Shown here in pieces: positions 35,441 to 45,322 of a stretch of DNA of 64,000 nt. The stretch is taken from assembly GCA_030442055.1 (NCBI GenBank), contig JAUJEB010000010.1, positions 159,404-223,403 of the forward strand. The letters run 5' to 3'. How positions within the stretch are numbered: position 1 is the first letter of the stretch; each line of letters begins with the position of its first letter. Position numbers and translations under genes: made by a program. The notes under the pieces are model-generated. The model did no database searches and was not told the DNA's origin. It saw nothing but the letters and a program-made list of their open reading frames with translations. The stretch comes from Agaribacillus aureus (GTDB taxonomy: Bacteria > Bacteroidota > Bacteroidia > Cytophagales > Cyclobacteriaceae).

Positions 35441-38431
35441 TTAGAAACTTACGTTAAGATGAAAAAACATCCTGCGGGAGGATGGGAAGGGCGCTACCTC
35501 CACACCTGTGGAGATGCTATTGCTGCCAAAGTTGGAGACCTCCGGATCATAGCTGTTGTAACCCGAAAACAATAGCAGGTTATTGCCCGATACACCGACC
35601 CTGACTTTTTCCAGGCTGCCGTTGAAAATACCTTGCAGCACGCTGGGCGGGATGGTATAGTAAAGAGATACCTCCCTCAACTTAAGATAAGTAGCATCTT
35701 CGATAAAGGCCGCAGCGTTGTCTTTGCTGTTAAAGCCATCGATTCTTTCCTGTCCGTTTACGACGCCGTTGCCGTTGTCATCATCGTCGAAATCGTGCGT
35801 GGTGCCTGCAAAATCGGCCAGGAGATTGGTTAGGTTAATATTATCACCTCCTTCTTTCCAGTGCCACAACATAGAGAATTCAAATCTTTTGAGGAAGGTG
35901 ACGTTATTGAACCATGAAAGCTGAAAATCAGGCTCCGTATCGCCTATTTTAACATCGCCTTCCGAAAGTGGGGTAGGGCCTACGATTTGTGTAGCTGAAG
36001 AACCTTCCTGAATTCTGAAAACACCCAGGAAACTTGCAAACCCACCGTTAGGAGCATCAAAAGCAGGCACATCCAGTCTTTCAATTTTCGAGCGGTTAAA
36101 CCAGAAGTTTACCCTTGAATTCCACTGAATATTGCCTCTGTTGACAGGGGAGGCGCTGATACCCAATTCGAATCCTTCATTCCGTAGCTTTCCACCATTG
36201 ATGTTCCTGAACTGGAAGCCGGATGATGTGGCGACTTCGGCCTTTAGAATCAAATCATCGACCAGGCGGTTATAGTAACTTGTTTCTATCGTTATTTTAT
36301 TATCGAAAAGTCCCAGGTCGATACCGGTTTCAAATTCTTTGGACCTTTCCGGTCTGATTTCGCTATTACCCCTGGTGGAACCTATCAGAGATCCGGCGTT
36401 GCCATCAATATTGGCACCTTCAAAAATGGTAAAGGCTGGTTGCTGGAGATCGACAGGGTCAGGAGTTGGAACGCCACCTGATTCGCCGTAGGCCGCCCTT
36501 ACCTTTAACTGTGTAATAAAGTTGGAGTTAATAATACCAAAGTTATGTAGATTGCCCGCTGCGGATAACTTGGGATAGCCAAAAAGCTTGTTGGGATCAC
36601 CGTTTAACGATGATTTATCCATCCGTATACCAGCGGCCAATATAATTTTATCGCCCCAGTTTGCTTCCTGTTGAAAGAAATAGCCAACGTCCTCCGTTTC
36701 CAATTCCCGGTTAAATGCATTCAGCGAGCCAGCCTGCTCCAGGTTGGACTGGCCACCGATTAATTGGGTAGCTTGTATTGTGGCTCTTTCCTGTTTGAAT
36801 AGCAGCCTGGCTGTTCCCAGCTGCGAGGTTAAATCCCAATTAGATGCTTTGGTATTAAATACCAGGATAGCAGAGGTATTGATGTTCAAAAAATTGTGAT
36901 CACCCCTGGAAAGGAATCCATTATTCGCCGATGCCCCGGACCTTTGCCATTGCAATACTTCGGGAAAATGTACCATTGTTTCGGTGGTATAACTATCAAA
37001 GCCGCCGTTCAGTGATAATTTCAAAAAGGTGTTGTCTTTTCTTATCAGGTTTACATTTACTTTTCCGCCGCCGATGAAACGGCTGGTGGTTGAGTTGACC
37101 GTCGACAGGTCTCGTGTCTGAAGAAAATTTGATGAGGCAAACGGGTTATTGGGATAGTTGCCATCGGCATCCGGAAATAAATTAGCCCATGGCGGCGTAT
37201 TTGCCAGGGATATGCCCACTGAAACGCCTGAGTTGTCATTATTGGTTATGGACCGGTCAGCGGAGGAATTGATAAAGTTGGTGCTGACACCAAAATCAAC
37301 TACATCGGAGATTTTATGATCAATGTTCGCGCGCAGGGTCCGTCGTTCAAAGCCGGTTCCCTTGATGATACCCTCTTCATCCGCAATGGAAGCGCCAACG
37401 TAAAACTTTGTTTTTTCAGTACCGCCTGTGGCGCTGATTTTAGTATTGGAGAGAATGCCCGTTTCTCCATATAACTCATCTTCATAATCTATGAGGCGCC
37501 CATTATCTCTGGCGGCTCTGAAGGCCTCCAGCTGGTCGGCAGGTACATTAGCTTCTGTGAAGTTCCTTTGGCCCAGACTATTTAAGATACTTGTAAAACC
37601 AAAATCCTGGGAGAAGTTTATGGATGTTTTTCCCTCTTTTCCTCGTTTGGTGGTGATAATAACCACACCAGCATTGGCCCTGGCACCGTAAATGGCGGAA
37701 GCTGAAGCCCCTTTGAGTATTTCGATGCTTTCGATATCATTAGGATCCAAATCGGCAATCCTGTTCGCGGCATTGTCCTGTTCGTCTGCGATTTGTCCAT
37801 TGGTCCTGGACAAGGTGGCATTGTTGGTGCCAGGCGATACAGCCGAATTGTCTATGTAGACACCATCGATGATGTATAGGGGTTCTGAACTACCGTTAAT
37901 GGTGGTGACCCCTCTTAACCTGATGGAAATACCACCACCCGGGGCGCCGGAATTAGCCACAATGTTGGCACCGGTTAGCTTGCCATAGAGGGCGCCATCT
38001 AAAGTTTGAGGCGTTGTAGTGCCTGTTAGCTGTTTGGCCGACACGGTCGAAACAGCGTTTGCCAGGTTACTTCTTTTAATGTTACTGGCCAAGCCTGTAA
38101 TGACGACCTCTTCCAATCTTGCCACATCCTCCTGTAGAAAAACATTAAAAGGGGAAGAGACTTTAGCCAGCGATACTTCCTGGCTCAGGTAACCGATGTA
38201 GGAGAAAATCAGTATGCTTTCCGGATCATCAACTGACAGTGAGAAGTTGCCATCGATGTCAGTGATTACGCCGCTGGTGGTACCTTTGATCAGGACATTA
38301 ACGCCAGCCAGCGTCTCGTTACTACTTTTGTCAAGTACTTTGCCGTTTACCACTACCTGTTGCGCCCAGGCAGTATTGGTACAAAGGGCTGAAAGTAAAA
38401 TAATCAGATAATAGAGATAAGTGTTTCTCAT
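35441..38431 (-). CDS. SusC/RagA TonB-dependent outer-membrane transporter
   Basis: 996 residues: signal sequence (1-23, AWAQ), CarboxypepD_reg domain (25-100, GKVLDKSSNETLAGVNVLIK), a TonB box region, plug domain (110-230) with ISIRLRGVTTINGSSEPLYIIDGV and ASAIYGARANAGVVIITTK, then a 22-strand barrel ending MFFHLNVSF with terminal Phe. It imports a large ligand across the outer membrane with SusD using TonB energy. No STN domain or sigma regulator is attached, so it is not a self-signalling transporter. It is preceded by an unusual 446-bp regulatory region. Confidence 0.95.
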   Translation of the reverse strand: MRNTYLYYLIILLSALCTNTAWAQQVVVNGKVLDKSSNETLAGVNVLIKGTTSGVITDIDGNFSLSVDDPESILIFSYIGYLSQEVSLAKVSSPFNVFLQEDVARLEEVVITGLASNIKRSNLANAVSTVSAKQLTGTTTPQTLDGALYGKLTGANIVANSGAPGGGISIRLRGVTTINGSSEPLYIIDGVYIDNSAVSPGTNNATLSRTNGQIADEQDNAANRIADLDPNDIESIEILKGASASAIYGARANAGVVIITTKRGKEGKTSINFSQDFGFTSILNSLGQRNFTEANVPADQLEAFRAARDNGRLIDYEDELYGETGILSNTKISATGGTEKTKFYVGASIADEEGIIKGTGFERRTLRANIDHKISDVVDFGVSTNFINSSADRSITNNDNSGVSVGISLANTPPWANLFPDADGNYPNNPFASSNFLQTRDLSTVNSTTSRFIGGGKVNVNLIRKDNTFLKLSLNGGFDSYTTETMVHFPEVLQWQRSGASANNGFLSRGDHNFLNINTSAILVFNTKASNWDLTSQLGTARLLFKQERATIQATQLIGGQSNLEQAGSLNAFNRELETEDVGYFFQQEANWGDKIILAAGIRMDKSSLNGDPNKLFGYPKLSAAGNLHNFGIINSNFITQLKVRAAYGESGGVPTPDPVDLQQPAFTIFEGANIDGNAGSLIGSTRGNSEIRPERSKEFETGIDLGLFDNKITIETSYYNRLVDDLILKAEVATSSGFQFRNINGGKLRNEGFELGISASPVNRGNIQWNSRVNFWFNRSKIERLDVPAFDAPNGGFASFLGVFRIQEGSSATQIVGPTPLSEGDVKIGDTEPDFQLSWFNNVTFLKRFEFSMLWHWKEGGDNINLTNLLADFAGTTHDFDDDDNGNGVVNGQERIDGFNSKDNAAAFIEDATYLKLREVSLYYTIPPSVLQGIFNGSLEKVRVGVSGNNLLLFSGYNSYDPEVSNFGSNSISTGVEVAPFPSSRRMFFHLNVSF

Positions 38432-38877
38432 GCTGTAAAGGGTTTTAGTTAAAAAATATAATGTTGTTATATCTTTAGCTACCGCAAAAAAAGGTAGCTA
38501 AATTATACCCCTAAGTGGGGGATTTCATAAATGATTTGGGTAAGCTCATCATAGAATTGTCGATTTTATACGTCTGGCAAAACAGAATATAGAAATTCTG
38601 TAAATAGCTGATTATCAATTGTATAGCTAACTATTTAAAATAAATAGTGAATTTTCCGGGTTCAGTTAAAGTTGCCAGCACCAAATCAATCGATCAATGA
38701 TGCAATGTATTTTAAAAAATAGTTGTTGAAAATGCAAAAAAAGGTGGGGTATTTATTGGCGAATTGTGTTTAGAATGGATAATAGTAGATATTATTCCAT
38801 CAGAATAATTGGGTGCAATAAGATATTTTGAGGTAAAAATGTTATTTATACCCCAAAAAGCACTAAAGTCAATTGGG
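38432..38877 (-). promoter_or_regulatory. Upstream region of susCD with palindrome and TACCCC boxes
   Basis: 446 bp without ORFs. It holds a perfect 10-bp inverted repeat (TTTAGCTACC at 38474-38483, GGTAGCTAAA at 38493-38502, 9-base loop), 42 bp from the SusC start, and next to it TACCCC-TAAGT-GGGGG (38506-38521). Further copies of TACCCC occur at 38849-38854 and, inverted, near 38746-38751. The 12-mer GCAAAAAAAGGT occurs twice (38484 and 38734), each followed by one of these motifs. Probably regulator sites for susCD transcription (inference); no consensus -7/-33 pair was identified. Confidence 0.45.
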
Positions 38878-39231
38878 TTATTTCAATATTTGTTCTGTTA
38901 AGGCAGCGACATTCTTTTTGCTATTCCCGATAAAAATTTGATTGTCAACAATAAAAACCGGTCGCTTTAAAAAGGTGTACTCCTCGAGGATGTAATTTTT
39001 GTAATCGGTTTCAGAGAGATTTTTTTCTTTTAACCCCCAAGCCTTGTATTTCATAGCCACCCGGCTGAACAACGCTTCGTAGCTTCCGGCCAGTGTTTTC
39101 ATTTCCTGAAGCTGTGCTTCGGTTATGGGTTCGGTTTTAATATCTTGTTTCACAAATCCCTCCAGGGGTAAGTCGCCCATAATCCTTTGACAGGTGGAGC
39201 AGGTGGACAGGTAATATACTTTATTGGCCAT
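38878..39231 (-). CDS. ArsC/Spx family thioredoxin-fold protein
   Basis: 117 residues. It starts NKVYYLSTCSTCQRIM, a CxxC at about residues 10-13 in the ArsC/Spx position, and has ILEEYTFLKRPVFIVDNQIFIGN near the end, the ArsC signature (RP cis-Pro region). Members are glutaredoxin-dependent arsenate reductases or Spx-like transcription regulators; the CxxC suits a redox-active protein but does not decide. Its first 11 bp overlap the end of the CHAT gene, so it is translationally coupled to it. Confidence 0.8.
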   Translation of the reverse strand: MANKVYYLSTCSTCQRIMGDLPLEGFVKQDIKTEPITEAQLQEMKTLAGSYEALFSRVAMKYKAWGLKEKNLSETDYKNYILEEYTFLKRPVFIVDNQIFIGNSKKNVAALTEQILK

Positions 39232-42133
39232 TTTTAGCAGAATATCTTTTTTTGAGATAAATAAAAATAATACCCGCCAAAATTATAAAGGCCATCGCTA
39301 TCCACATAAAAAAGATGTAATTATTTTTGTTATAGATCGGGTTGATATTGCCAACCGGAATATAAGCCCCCCAAAAAAACGGATGAGCGCCCAGGTCGTC
39401 TACTGATCCGGTTTTCAGGTATTTAAGCTTGGCATTCCGGAGGGCCTCTGCCTTGGATTGCCCCTTTTGCAAAAAGTGATAAAAGGCCTCCATAATTTTA
39501 GCAGTGGAACCGTCGTTTACCGGCCATAGTGTCGTAATGATACTTTGACATCCGGCGTAGGCAAAACCTCTGGCCAGGCTCATGATGCCTTCCCCTCGCG
39601 AAAATTGGCCTCTGCCGGTCTCACACGCGCTTAACACTGCCAACTCTGCGCCCAGATTCATGGCGTATAGTTCTGAAAGGTAGAGCTTATAATGATCCTG
39701 GTTTTTTGTTGATGCATCGCTAAATCCAATCCAGGAATAAAGCGGCAGGCTATCAATGACGGCAGCATGTGTGGAAATATGCAGTATTCTATAGTCGCCG
39801 GCAATGGATTTGAATTTTGCCTTGGTGGCTTCACCATCCAGTAATACATTCCCGCCCAGGTAGGTTTGTATTTTTTCCACTTCCGTTTTGCTGAAAGGCA
39901 GGTACTCAAATTGACTGCTCTGCGGATAAACCGGCGCTACGCCTAAAAACGAATAGTCCCGGTCTTCCCTGGGCTGATAGTGATGGTTTTCGAATAATAC
40001 ATTGGCCGAGAAGGCATAACTTAAGGTGTAAGTATTAATAAGATATGGTAAAGTGCTGTAATTTAGATTTTTAACCTCTTTATTCTCCGTTAAAATATCA
40101 AAGGGGAGATAGCCCAATACACCATCGGGAATGATTGTCAGGTTTTGAATTTTAGGATCAATATTGAGTGGAGAGATCACTTTTTTATAAATGGAGTCAG
40201 CCAATTGCCGGAAATCTTCTGGCTTGGTGGTGGCTATGTGCTGGCCCATAACCATATTGATCAACGACAACACCTGGGATTCCAGGGAGGAGTCTTTGGC
40301 TACGCTGATTAAACGTGTGCTGTTTGCGGAAATATGTAGTATGTAGATAGATTTATTTCCCACAAAGTACTCAATTACATCGCTGTGCCTGTCTACCATT
40401 TTTTTAATTTCATCCAGGCTGATCGAAGCCATCCGGCTATTTTTTAGCTGGTAGTAATTTGGAAATTCCTGTTTCAGCTTGTCCTCCACCATGCCCAGCT
40501 CATTGTCAAGGTCAAACAATTTACTCTGCAATTCCTTTACCGAAAGGCTGTCATCACCCGTGTTCAGCGAGTACTCCAGGAGTTGCTTTTCATAAATACC
40601 CTTCATTGATTTCAGTTGTTGCTCCTTATTGAGCAACCAGTCGGGAATGTTTGAAAAGTCTTTGTTTTTTAAATCTTTCAGAGACTCCAATAGTACGGAT
40701 GCCTTGTTATTTTCAATGATTTGGAAGGCTTCTTCCAGGTAAATAGAGTCATTGGTGATCTGGTACAATTGGTAGACAATATCAAGTGCCTGCTCACTTC
40801 TTAAATGGCTTTCTTCGGTCAATAATAGTTTTGACGACTCGTGCTGGAAATCTTTACGCAATAACTTTTCAACTTCCCGGATTAATTGATAGTTGGTGAG
40901 CGCCAGATTTAAATATTTCACCTCATTGGTTTGGCTATGCATTATTTTAAAGGCTCTGGATTTGCCGGCCATGGCTTCGAAAATGGCGTTCTCGGCGTAT
41001 AACTGCTGTATACCGGGATTTAATGACGGATCAGTTTCATCGAAGTTGGCCACCACACACTTCAACGCCTCATGGAAGTAATCAAGCGCCTGGTCGGGCA
41101 GGTCTTGCTTTAAAAACAATTCGCCGATGCTTATATATATTTTGGCGATTTCTCTTCGTTTGGTGGTACCATAGGTATGTACGCTGAGGTCCAGCGATTG
41201 TCTGAAGTGTTTTACCGCCTCACCAAATTGTCCGCGGTCGGTATAGATAAGCCCCAGCAGATTGTAGGCCCACGCCAGATAACCATAACTTTGCACCGAG
41301 GCTTTTCCGTTTGTCAGAAGCTTTTCAAAAATTTCGATAGCTTCATTGACATAGATGAGCCCCTGTTTCAGTTTATGTGTTTCATAATACGTTGTTGCCA
41401 GATTTGATTTTATCAGCGCCTCATTGGCAGGGCTCAACTGGGGAAAATTCAGGGCATTTAAATATTCTTCAATCGCCAGGTGATGCCGGTTGAGTGTTTT
41501 ATAGACAATGCCAAGATCGTTAATAGCCTGGGCGGCGGCATTGTTGTCACCGTATTGAAAGCTGATGCTTTTAAATTTGTTTAACAGCTTTACAGCTTCC
41601 TCATGATCCCCAAACCTGGTGTAAATGTTGCCCAATGGCTGGTACAGGAATTTACCCACGTAGAAGTCTTCGAAGGCCTCTTTGTTGACGAGTTTTAATT
41701 TTGCGGATTCATAGATGGCACGCGCTGATACAAAATCTCCCAGTTGTTCAAAGGCATAGGCTTTGAATAAATGCCATTCCAACAATGCCAGTCTTTCATC
41801 TTCATTTCGAAAAGAAGAAACCGGTCTTTGATAGGCGCTGTCAAGCCAAGTGATGGCCATTTGATAGTCACCTTCCGTGATAAATATGTCAGCAATATTG
41901 GTGAAAGAATTAATATATTCATCCAACTGATCATTTTGGTAATATAGCCTGGCCACCTCGTTATAATAGTGGACGGCGCTGTCATACATTTCGCGGGACT
42001 CAAAGGTGGCAGCTGACAAGGCATATTGCTGAATTAAATCAGGGGACGAATTTCTTTGTGCCATAAGATTGAAACAGGCTATGGAAAACCATAAAAATAC
42101 CCAAACCTTGTGGGTAGGAAATTTTATTAGCAT
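39221..42133 (-). CDS. Exported TPR-CHAT protein (caspase-like) with C-terminal membrane anchor
   Basis: 970 residues. Signal sequence (about 1-25, FNLMAQ); TPR repeats (about 35-390, for example AINDLGIVYKTLNRHHLAIEEYLNAL, LLGLIYTDRGQFGEAVKHF); a coiled helical linker (400-590); a CHAT domain (about 640-930) with the catalytic pair His789 in HISTHAAV and Cys837 in LSACETG, plus FFWGAYIPVG; then one membrane helix (about 938-959) and a basic tail. CHAT is the caspase/separase-related peptidase domain. The signal and anchor put TPR and CHAT outside the cytoplasm. It is downstream of the PKD-barrel gene and near an ECF sigma pair. Confidence 0.88.
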   Translation of the reverse strand: MLIKFPTHKVWVFLWFSIACFNLMAQRNSSPDLIQQYALSAATFESREMYDSAVHYYNEVARLYYQNDQLDEYINSFTNIADIFITEGDYQMAITWLDSAYQRPVSSFRNEDERLALLEWHLFKAYAFEQLGDFVSARAIYESAKLKLVNKEAFEDFYVGKFLYQPLGNIYTRFGDHEEAVKLLNKFKSISFQYGDNNAAAQAINDLGIVYKTLNRHHLAIEEYLNALNFPQLSPANEALIKSNLATTYYETHKLKQGLIYVNEAIEIFEKLLTNGKASVQSYGYLAWAYNLLGLIYTDRGQFGEAVKHFRQSLDLSVHTYGTTKRREIAKIYISIGELFLKQDLPDQALDYFHEALKCVVANFDETDPSLNPGIQQLYAENAIFEAMAGKSRAFKIMHSQTNEVKYLNLALTNYQLIREVEKLLRKDFQHESSKLLLTEESHLRSEQALDIVYQLYQITNDSIYLEEAFQIIENNKASVLLESLKDLKNKDFSNIPDWLLNKEQQLKSMKGIYEKQLLEYSLNTGDDSLSVKELQSKLFDLDNELGMVEDKLKQEFPNYYQLKNSRMASISLDEIKKMVDRHSDVIEYFVGNKSIYILHISANSTRLISVAKDSSLESQVLSLINMVMGQHIATTKPEDFRQLADSIYKKVISPLNIDPKIQNLTIIPDGVLGYLPFDILTENKEVKNLNYSTLPYLINTYTLSYAFSANVLFENHHYQPREDRDYSFLGVAPVYPQSSQFEYLPFSKTEVEKIQTYLGGNVLLDGEATKAKFKSIAGDYRILHISTHAAVIDSLPLYSWIGFSDASTKNQDHYKLYLSELYAMNLGAELAVLSACETGRGQFSRGEGIMSLARGFAYAGCQSIITTLWPVNDGSTAKIMEAFYHFLQKGQSKAEALRNAKLKYLKTGSVDDLGAHPFFWGAYIPVGNINPIYNKNNYIFFMWIAMAFIILAGIIFIYLKKRYSAKNGQ

Positions 42134-42326
42134 AAATGGCGAATACCTGGGTAGGCACTTTGGTTTAAAATACGGTGTTCAATATATTAAAATCATCCGT
42201 TATAAACCAAACCGTATTTGGAAATTGGTCACTAAAAACCTTGGGCCCAACAAATCAAACAGGCACTTAACGACGCTTTTGAGTGTCACTAGCATATAAA
42301 AAAATCAGTCAGCCCGCAGACAATAA

Positions 42327-44462
42327 CTAGAATCTAAAAACACCGTAAAGCTGAAAATACTTCCTGGGGTCTTTTTCGCTTGTTTCCTGGTCCACAGGAC
42401 GTTTGGAATTGCGTTGTTGATACCTCAGGCCGATACCCGGACCTTTTCTGATAAACCCGAATTGAACATCCACGAAAAAACCGGTCTCGATATCCGTAAA
42501 CCTGGGATCTTTGTCATTAGGCCAATCATAGACGGTTGTTTTTGTTTCCTGGGTTTCATCGGGGAAGGGAACGGTGCCGTTGACAATATTATAGGTAATG
42601 TGCTGAGTAATTTTTTCCTCGGCTTTCATTAACACCGAGATCTGTCCCCCAACCCCGACACTCACGAAAGGAGAGATATTGGTTCGTAACTGAAATGGCA
42701 CGATATCAAAATAAGAGCTGGTAATCTCGCCTTTTGTCGTAATGTCGCCAAAAAACTGCCCATTGCGGATGTTGGTTAGCAAAACATCCTCGGCCACATT
42801 TTCGAAAGAGGTATAGGATATTCCCGAATAGGAGAGCTCTGCCTGATAGTAAATGCCTTTGGGACTGAATGGGGCAATCGTAATCCCGGCAAAAACGTCA
42901 TCCGGGTTTTGCGTGAAATTTTGAAATCCACCTCTCAAGCCCCAAGAAACGTTTTTGACCACTTTGGTTTTTACCTTGTTGGTTCTAACAGGATCATTTT
43001 TATCAAAGTAGATATGAGCCCTGGTTTGAAGTTGAAGTGAGGTTTTTCCCCTAAATCTTTTCTTAGGCCTCGCCGAAAACTCAATAAATCCCTTGGTGGC
43101 TCCCCTGTTTTCCTTGTCCTTTTGCCTGGTTCCCGGCAGGTAAATATTTTTAAATTGCCATTTAATTAACTGGCCCACCTTGGTGGTATCCATGCAACTT
43201 TCACTTTGAAGGGAGTCACTCCTAGGGCAAAGGCTTACTTTGGGATATACTTTTTTAATTTTAATGGATGATGGATCCAGGGAATTGGGAAGCAGGTTTT
43301 CGATCAATATATTACTGGCCGCACCGCGGCCTGTATTCTGAAATTTAATCGTATAAGTAACACCGGCCCGTTTGATCATTCCTTTCCTTATTTTTCTGTG
43401 CGAAACGACCATCTTGTTGGGATCGTGGGAGGATTGCACGGTCATCTTTAAGGTAAACTCTTTGACCTTATCGCTGTAGTCCGGGATCATTACGGCCTTA
43501 TAGGTGATCGTATTGGTTGTATCGTTGATCATCTCCGGCGTCGTTTCGAGGCTGGTAAATATATTTCGTTGCTCACCGGCCCGCAACTGGTCAAATTTCC
43601 AGCTGAGGACATCTCTGTATTGCTTTTTAGCACTTCTCAACACTTTGTCTGCCTCTCCGCCGGGAATATATTGTGAAAGACTTTCTACGGTTTCCGTTCT
43701 TTTTTGATAAGAGGGGAGGTAATCCGGCCGGTAATCATTGTAAGAGGCTTCCCTGGCCCACAGCAGCGGATTTTTTTCATCCTGCCAACTGCTGATACTT
43801 CCTCCCGGCAGGCCTTGCTGAAACAATTCGCCATGATGGGTTCTGGACTCTACAAAAGTAAAATTATCGTAGGGAAAAGATTTTTCATTATAGAAAAGGT
43901 AAATCGTACCGCTTGTTGGCAGCGCATCTTTTCCATTGTTTTGGTAAGAAAGTACATTGACCAGGGGATCTTTGGGTCTTGGTGAATGGTTATTGAATAA
44001 TTTAATGGATTCGTTTTTTGATAGCGGAGAATTTGGTTTTTTCCCTTTTTCCCATTTCGTAGCCGGCACTTCGGTGAGTCCCTTTTTTTGAAAATCCTTT
44101 CGATTCTTAGGCCTTAACCTGGGTACACCTCCCGTACCATAATTATTGGTGAGCGATACTTTTACTTTACCGTTTTTCTTGTCATTGTAAATGTGCCTGG
44201 GATTCTTTTCAGTACTATAGCTGCCATCTCCAAGCTCCCAGAAATAGCTGTAATGTGCCTTGGGAGCACCGGCAATTTGTTTGAGGGGCGGTTCATTGGC
44301 TACCTCAAATGTAAAAACATTGTCGTATTTAAGGTCCGGCTTAATAGTTATCTCCGCGTTACTTCGTTGCTGTTGCTGCTGCGAAATACCGTGAAAAATA
44401 ACCACAAAAGAGAGCAAAGCCGTCGTATATATACATTTTAATTTTAAAAGCATAGTGAGCAT
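42327..44462 (-). CDS. PKD-domain outer-membrane barrel protein (DUF7619-like middle domain)
   Basis: 711 residues. Signal sequence (about 1-28, GISQ). PKD domain (about 40-110, YFWELGDGSYSTEKNPRHIY). Unique region to 340. DUF11/DUF7619-like domain (about 345-500) with SSHDPNKMVVSHR and VTYTIKFQNTGRGAASNILIENLLP, then C-terminal strands from about 505 ending YFQLYGVFRF, an outer-membrane barrel of perhaps eight strands. The start may be the ATG at 44462 or the one nine bases in. It is the first gene of a leftward set with the CHAT protein (193 bp further) and opposite to the sigma gene. A surface sensor or binding partner for the CHAT protein is plausible but unproved. Confidence 0.8.
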   Translation of the reverse strand: MLTMLLKLKCIYTTALLSFVVIFHGISQQQQQRSNAEITIKPDLKYDNVFTFEVANEPPLKQIAGAPKAHYSYFWELGDGSYSTEKNPRHIYNDKKNGKVKVSLTNNYGTGGVPRLRPKNRKDFQKKGLTEVPATKWEKGKKPNSPLSKNESIKLFNNHSPRPKDPLVNVLSYQNNGKDALPTSGTIYLFYNEKSFPYDNFTFVESRTHHGELFQQGLPGGSISSWQDEKNPLLWAREASYNDYRPDYLPSYQKRTETVESLSQYIPGGEADKVLRSAKKQYRDVLSWKFDQLRAGEQRNIFTSLETTPEMINDTTNTITYKAVMIPDYSDKVKEFTLKMTVQSSHDPNKMVVSHRKIRKGMIKRAGVTYTIKFQNTGRGAASNILIENLLPNSLDPSSIKIKKVYPKVSLCPRSDSLQSESCMDTTKVGQLIKWQFKNIYLPGTRQKDKENRGATKGFIEFSARPKKRFRGKTSLQLQTRAHIYFDKNDPVRTNKVKTKVVKNVSWGLRGGFQNFTQNPDDVFAGITIAPFSPKGIYYQAELSYSGISYTSFENVAEDVLLTNIRNGQFFGDITTKGEITSSYFDIVPFQLRTNISPFVSVGVGGQISVLMKAEEKITQHITYNIVNGTVPFPDETQETKTTVYDWPNDKDPRFTDIETGFFVDVQFGFIRKGPGIGLRYQQRNSKRPVDQETSEKDPRKYFQLYGVFRF

Positions 44463-44702
44463 TTTACGTAAAAATGGTTATTAATCAATGTAAAATCAAT
44501 TGATTGGTAACCTTTTATCCCGCTTATTCATTAAAAATTCATAGCCTTCAGGTTAGCTACTAATGCCCGGGTGGTAACAAGGTTTCCTTCCTGACCATAA
44601 TTTGTATGTTGCGGGCTTTCAAATTGATTAAGCAAATTATTTTTTCAAACAGGTAAATTTTTTTAGATTGGGTGGTTAGGATTTACCCCACGACAAGTAC
44701 TA

Positions 44703-45311
44703 ATGTTCAAACGAAAAAAATATAATACCGAAGCATTAATAAGTGCCATTAAATCGGGAGGCAGGCAGGAAGAGGAAGCAATTGGGTTCCTGATTGAAAA
44801 AGACTACGGTAAAATCGAAAACCTGATCGTCAAAAGAAATGGCTCTGTAGCAGATGCCGAAGATATATTTCAGGAGGCACTGACCGTTTTGATACTTAAT
44901 ATCAGAAAGGGCGCTTTCAAAGGTGAAAGTACCGTGCATACTTACCTGTACGCCATTTGCAAAGGCATGTGGTACAAAAGGTTTAAAAAATATACCAGGG
45001 AATCTGATCATCACGCCGGCATGATGGTCCACGACCTGGATGAGGAGACACCGGAGGCAGTTATGTTGGATGAGGAGCAAAAATCGTTACTGCATCAATT
45101 ATTTGATCAGTTAAGAGAAAATTGTAAAGAAGTATTGCTGTACTGGGGCATGTCTTATTCGATGACTGAAATTGCCGATATGCTTTCTTTTAGCAATGCC
45201 CAGGTGGCGATGAACAAAAAAAACAAATGCCTGAAGCAATTAAAGAAATTAATGGGTGAGGATAGTAAAGTACAAGGTCTGATAATGGCTTTGGATGTTA
45301 ATGAAATTTAA
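44703..45311 (+). CDS. ECF RNA polymerase sigma factor
   Basis: 202 residues: sigma region 2 (about 22-95, VADAEDIFQEALTVLILNIRKGAFKGESTVHTYLYAICKGMWYKRFKK) and region 4 (about 125-185, LRENCKEVLLYWGMSYSMTEIADMLSFSNAQVAMNKKNKCLKQL). Linker residues 95-125 are acidic. It directs RNA polymerase to a small regulon; the anti-sigma-like gene 11 bp downstream is the usual partner. It is divergent from the PKD/CHAT operon (240 bp between), which may be its target (inference). Confidence 0.9.
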   Translation: MFKRKKYNTEALISAIKSGGRQEEEAIGFLIEKDYGKIENLIVKRNGSVADAEDIFQEALTVLILNIRKGAFKGESTVHTYLYAICKGMWYKRFKKYTRESDHHAGMMVHDLDEETPEAVMLDEEQKSLLHQLFDQLRENCKEVLLYWGMSYSMTEIADMLSFSNAQVAMNKKNKCLKQLKKLMGEDSKVQGLIMALDVNEI

Positions 45312-45322
45312 ATCTGGAAATC

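Noticed and set aside
34079..38431. Polysaccharide utilisation locus around SusCD
   Set aside because: No carbohydrate enzyme or regulator lies next to the pair; GH97 and GH117 are 16 kb or more away with unrelated genes between.
42069..42299. A 76-codon frame on the plus strand between the CHAT and PKD genes
   Set aside because: It overlaps the CHAT start antisense, has no recognisable feature and is rich in basic residues without domain character.
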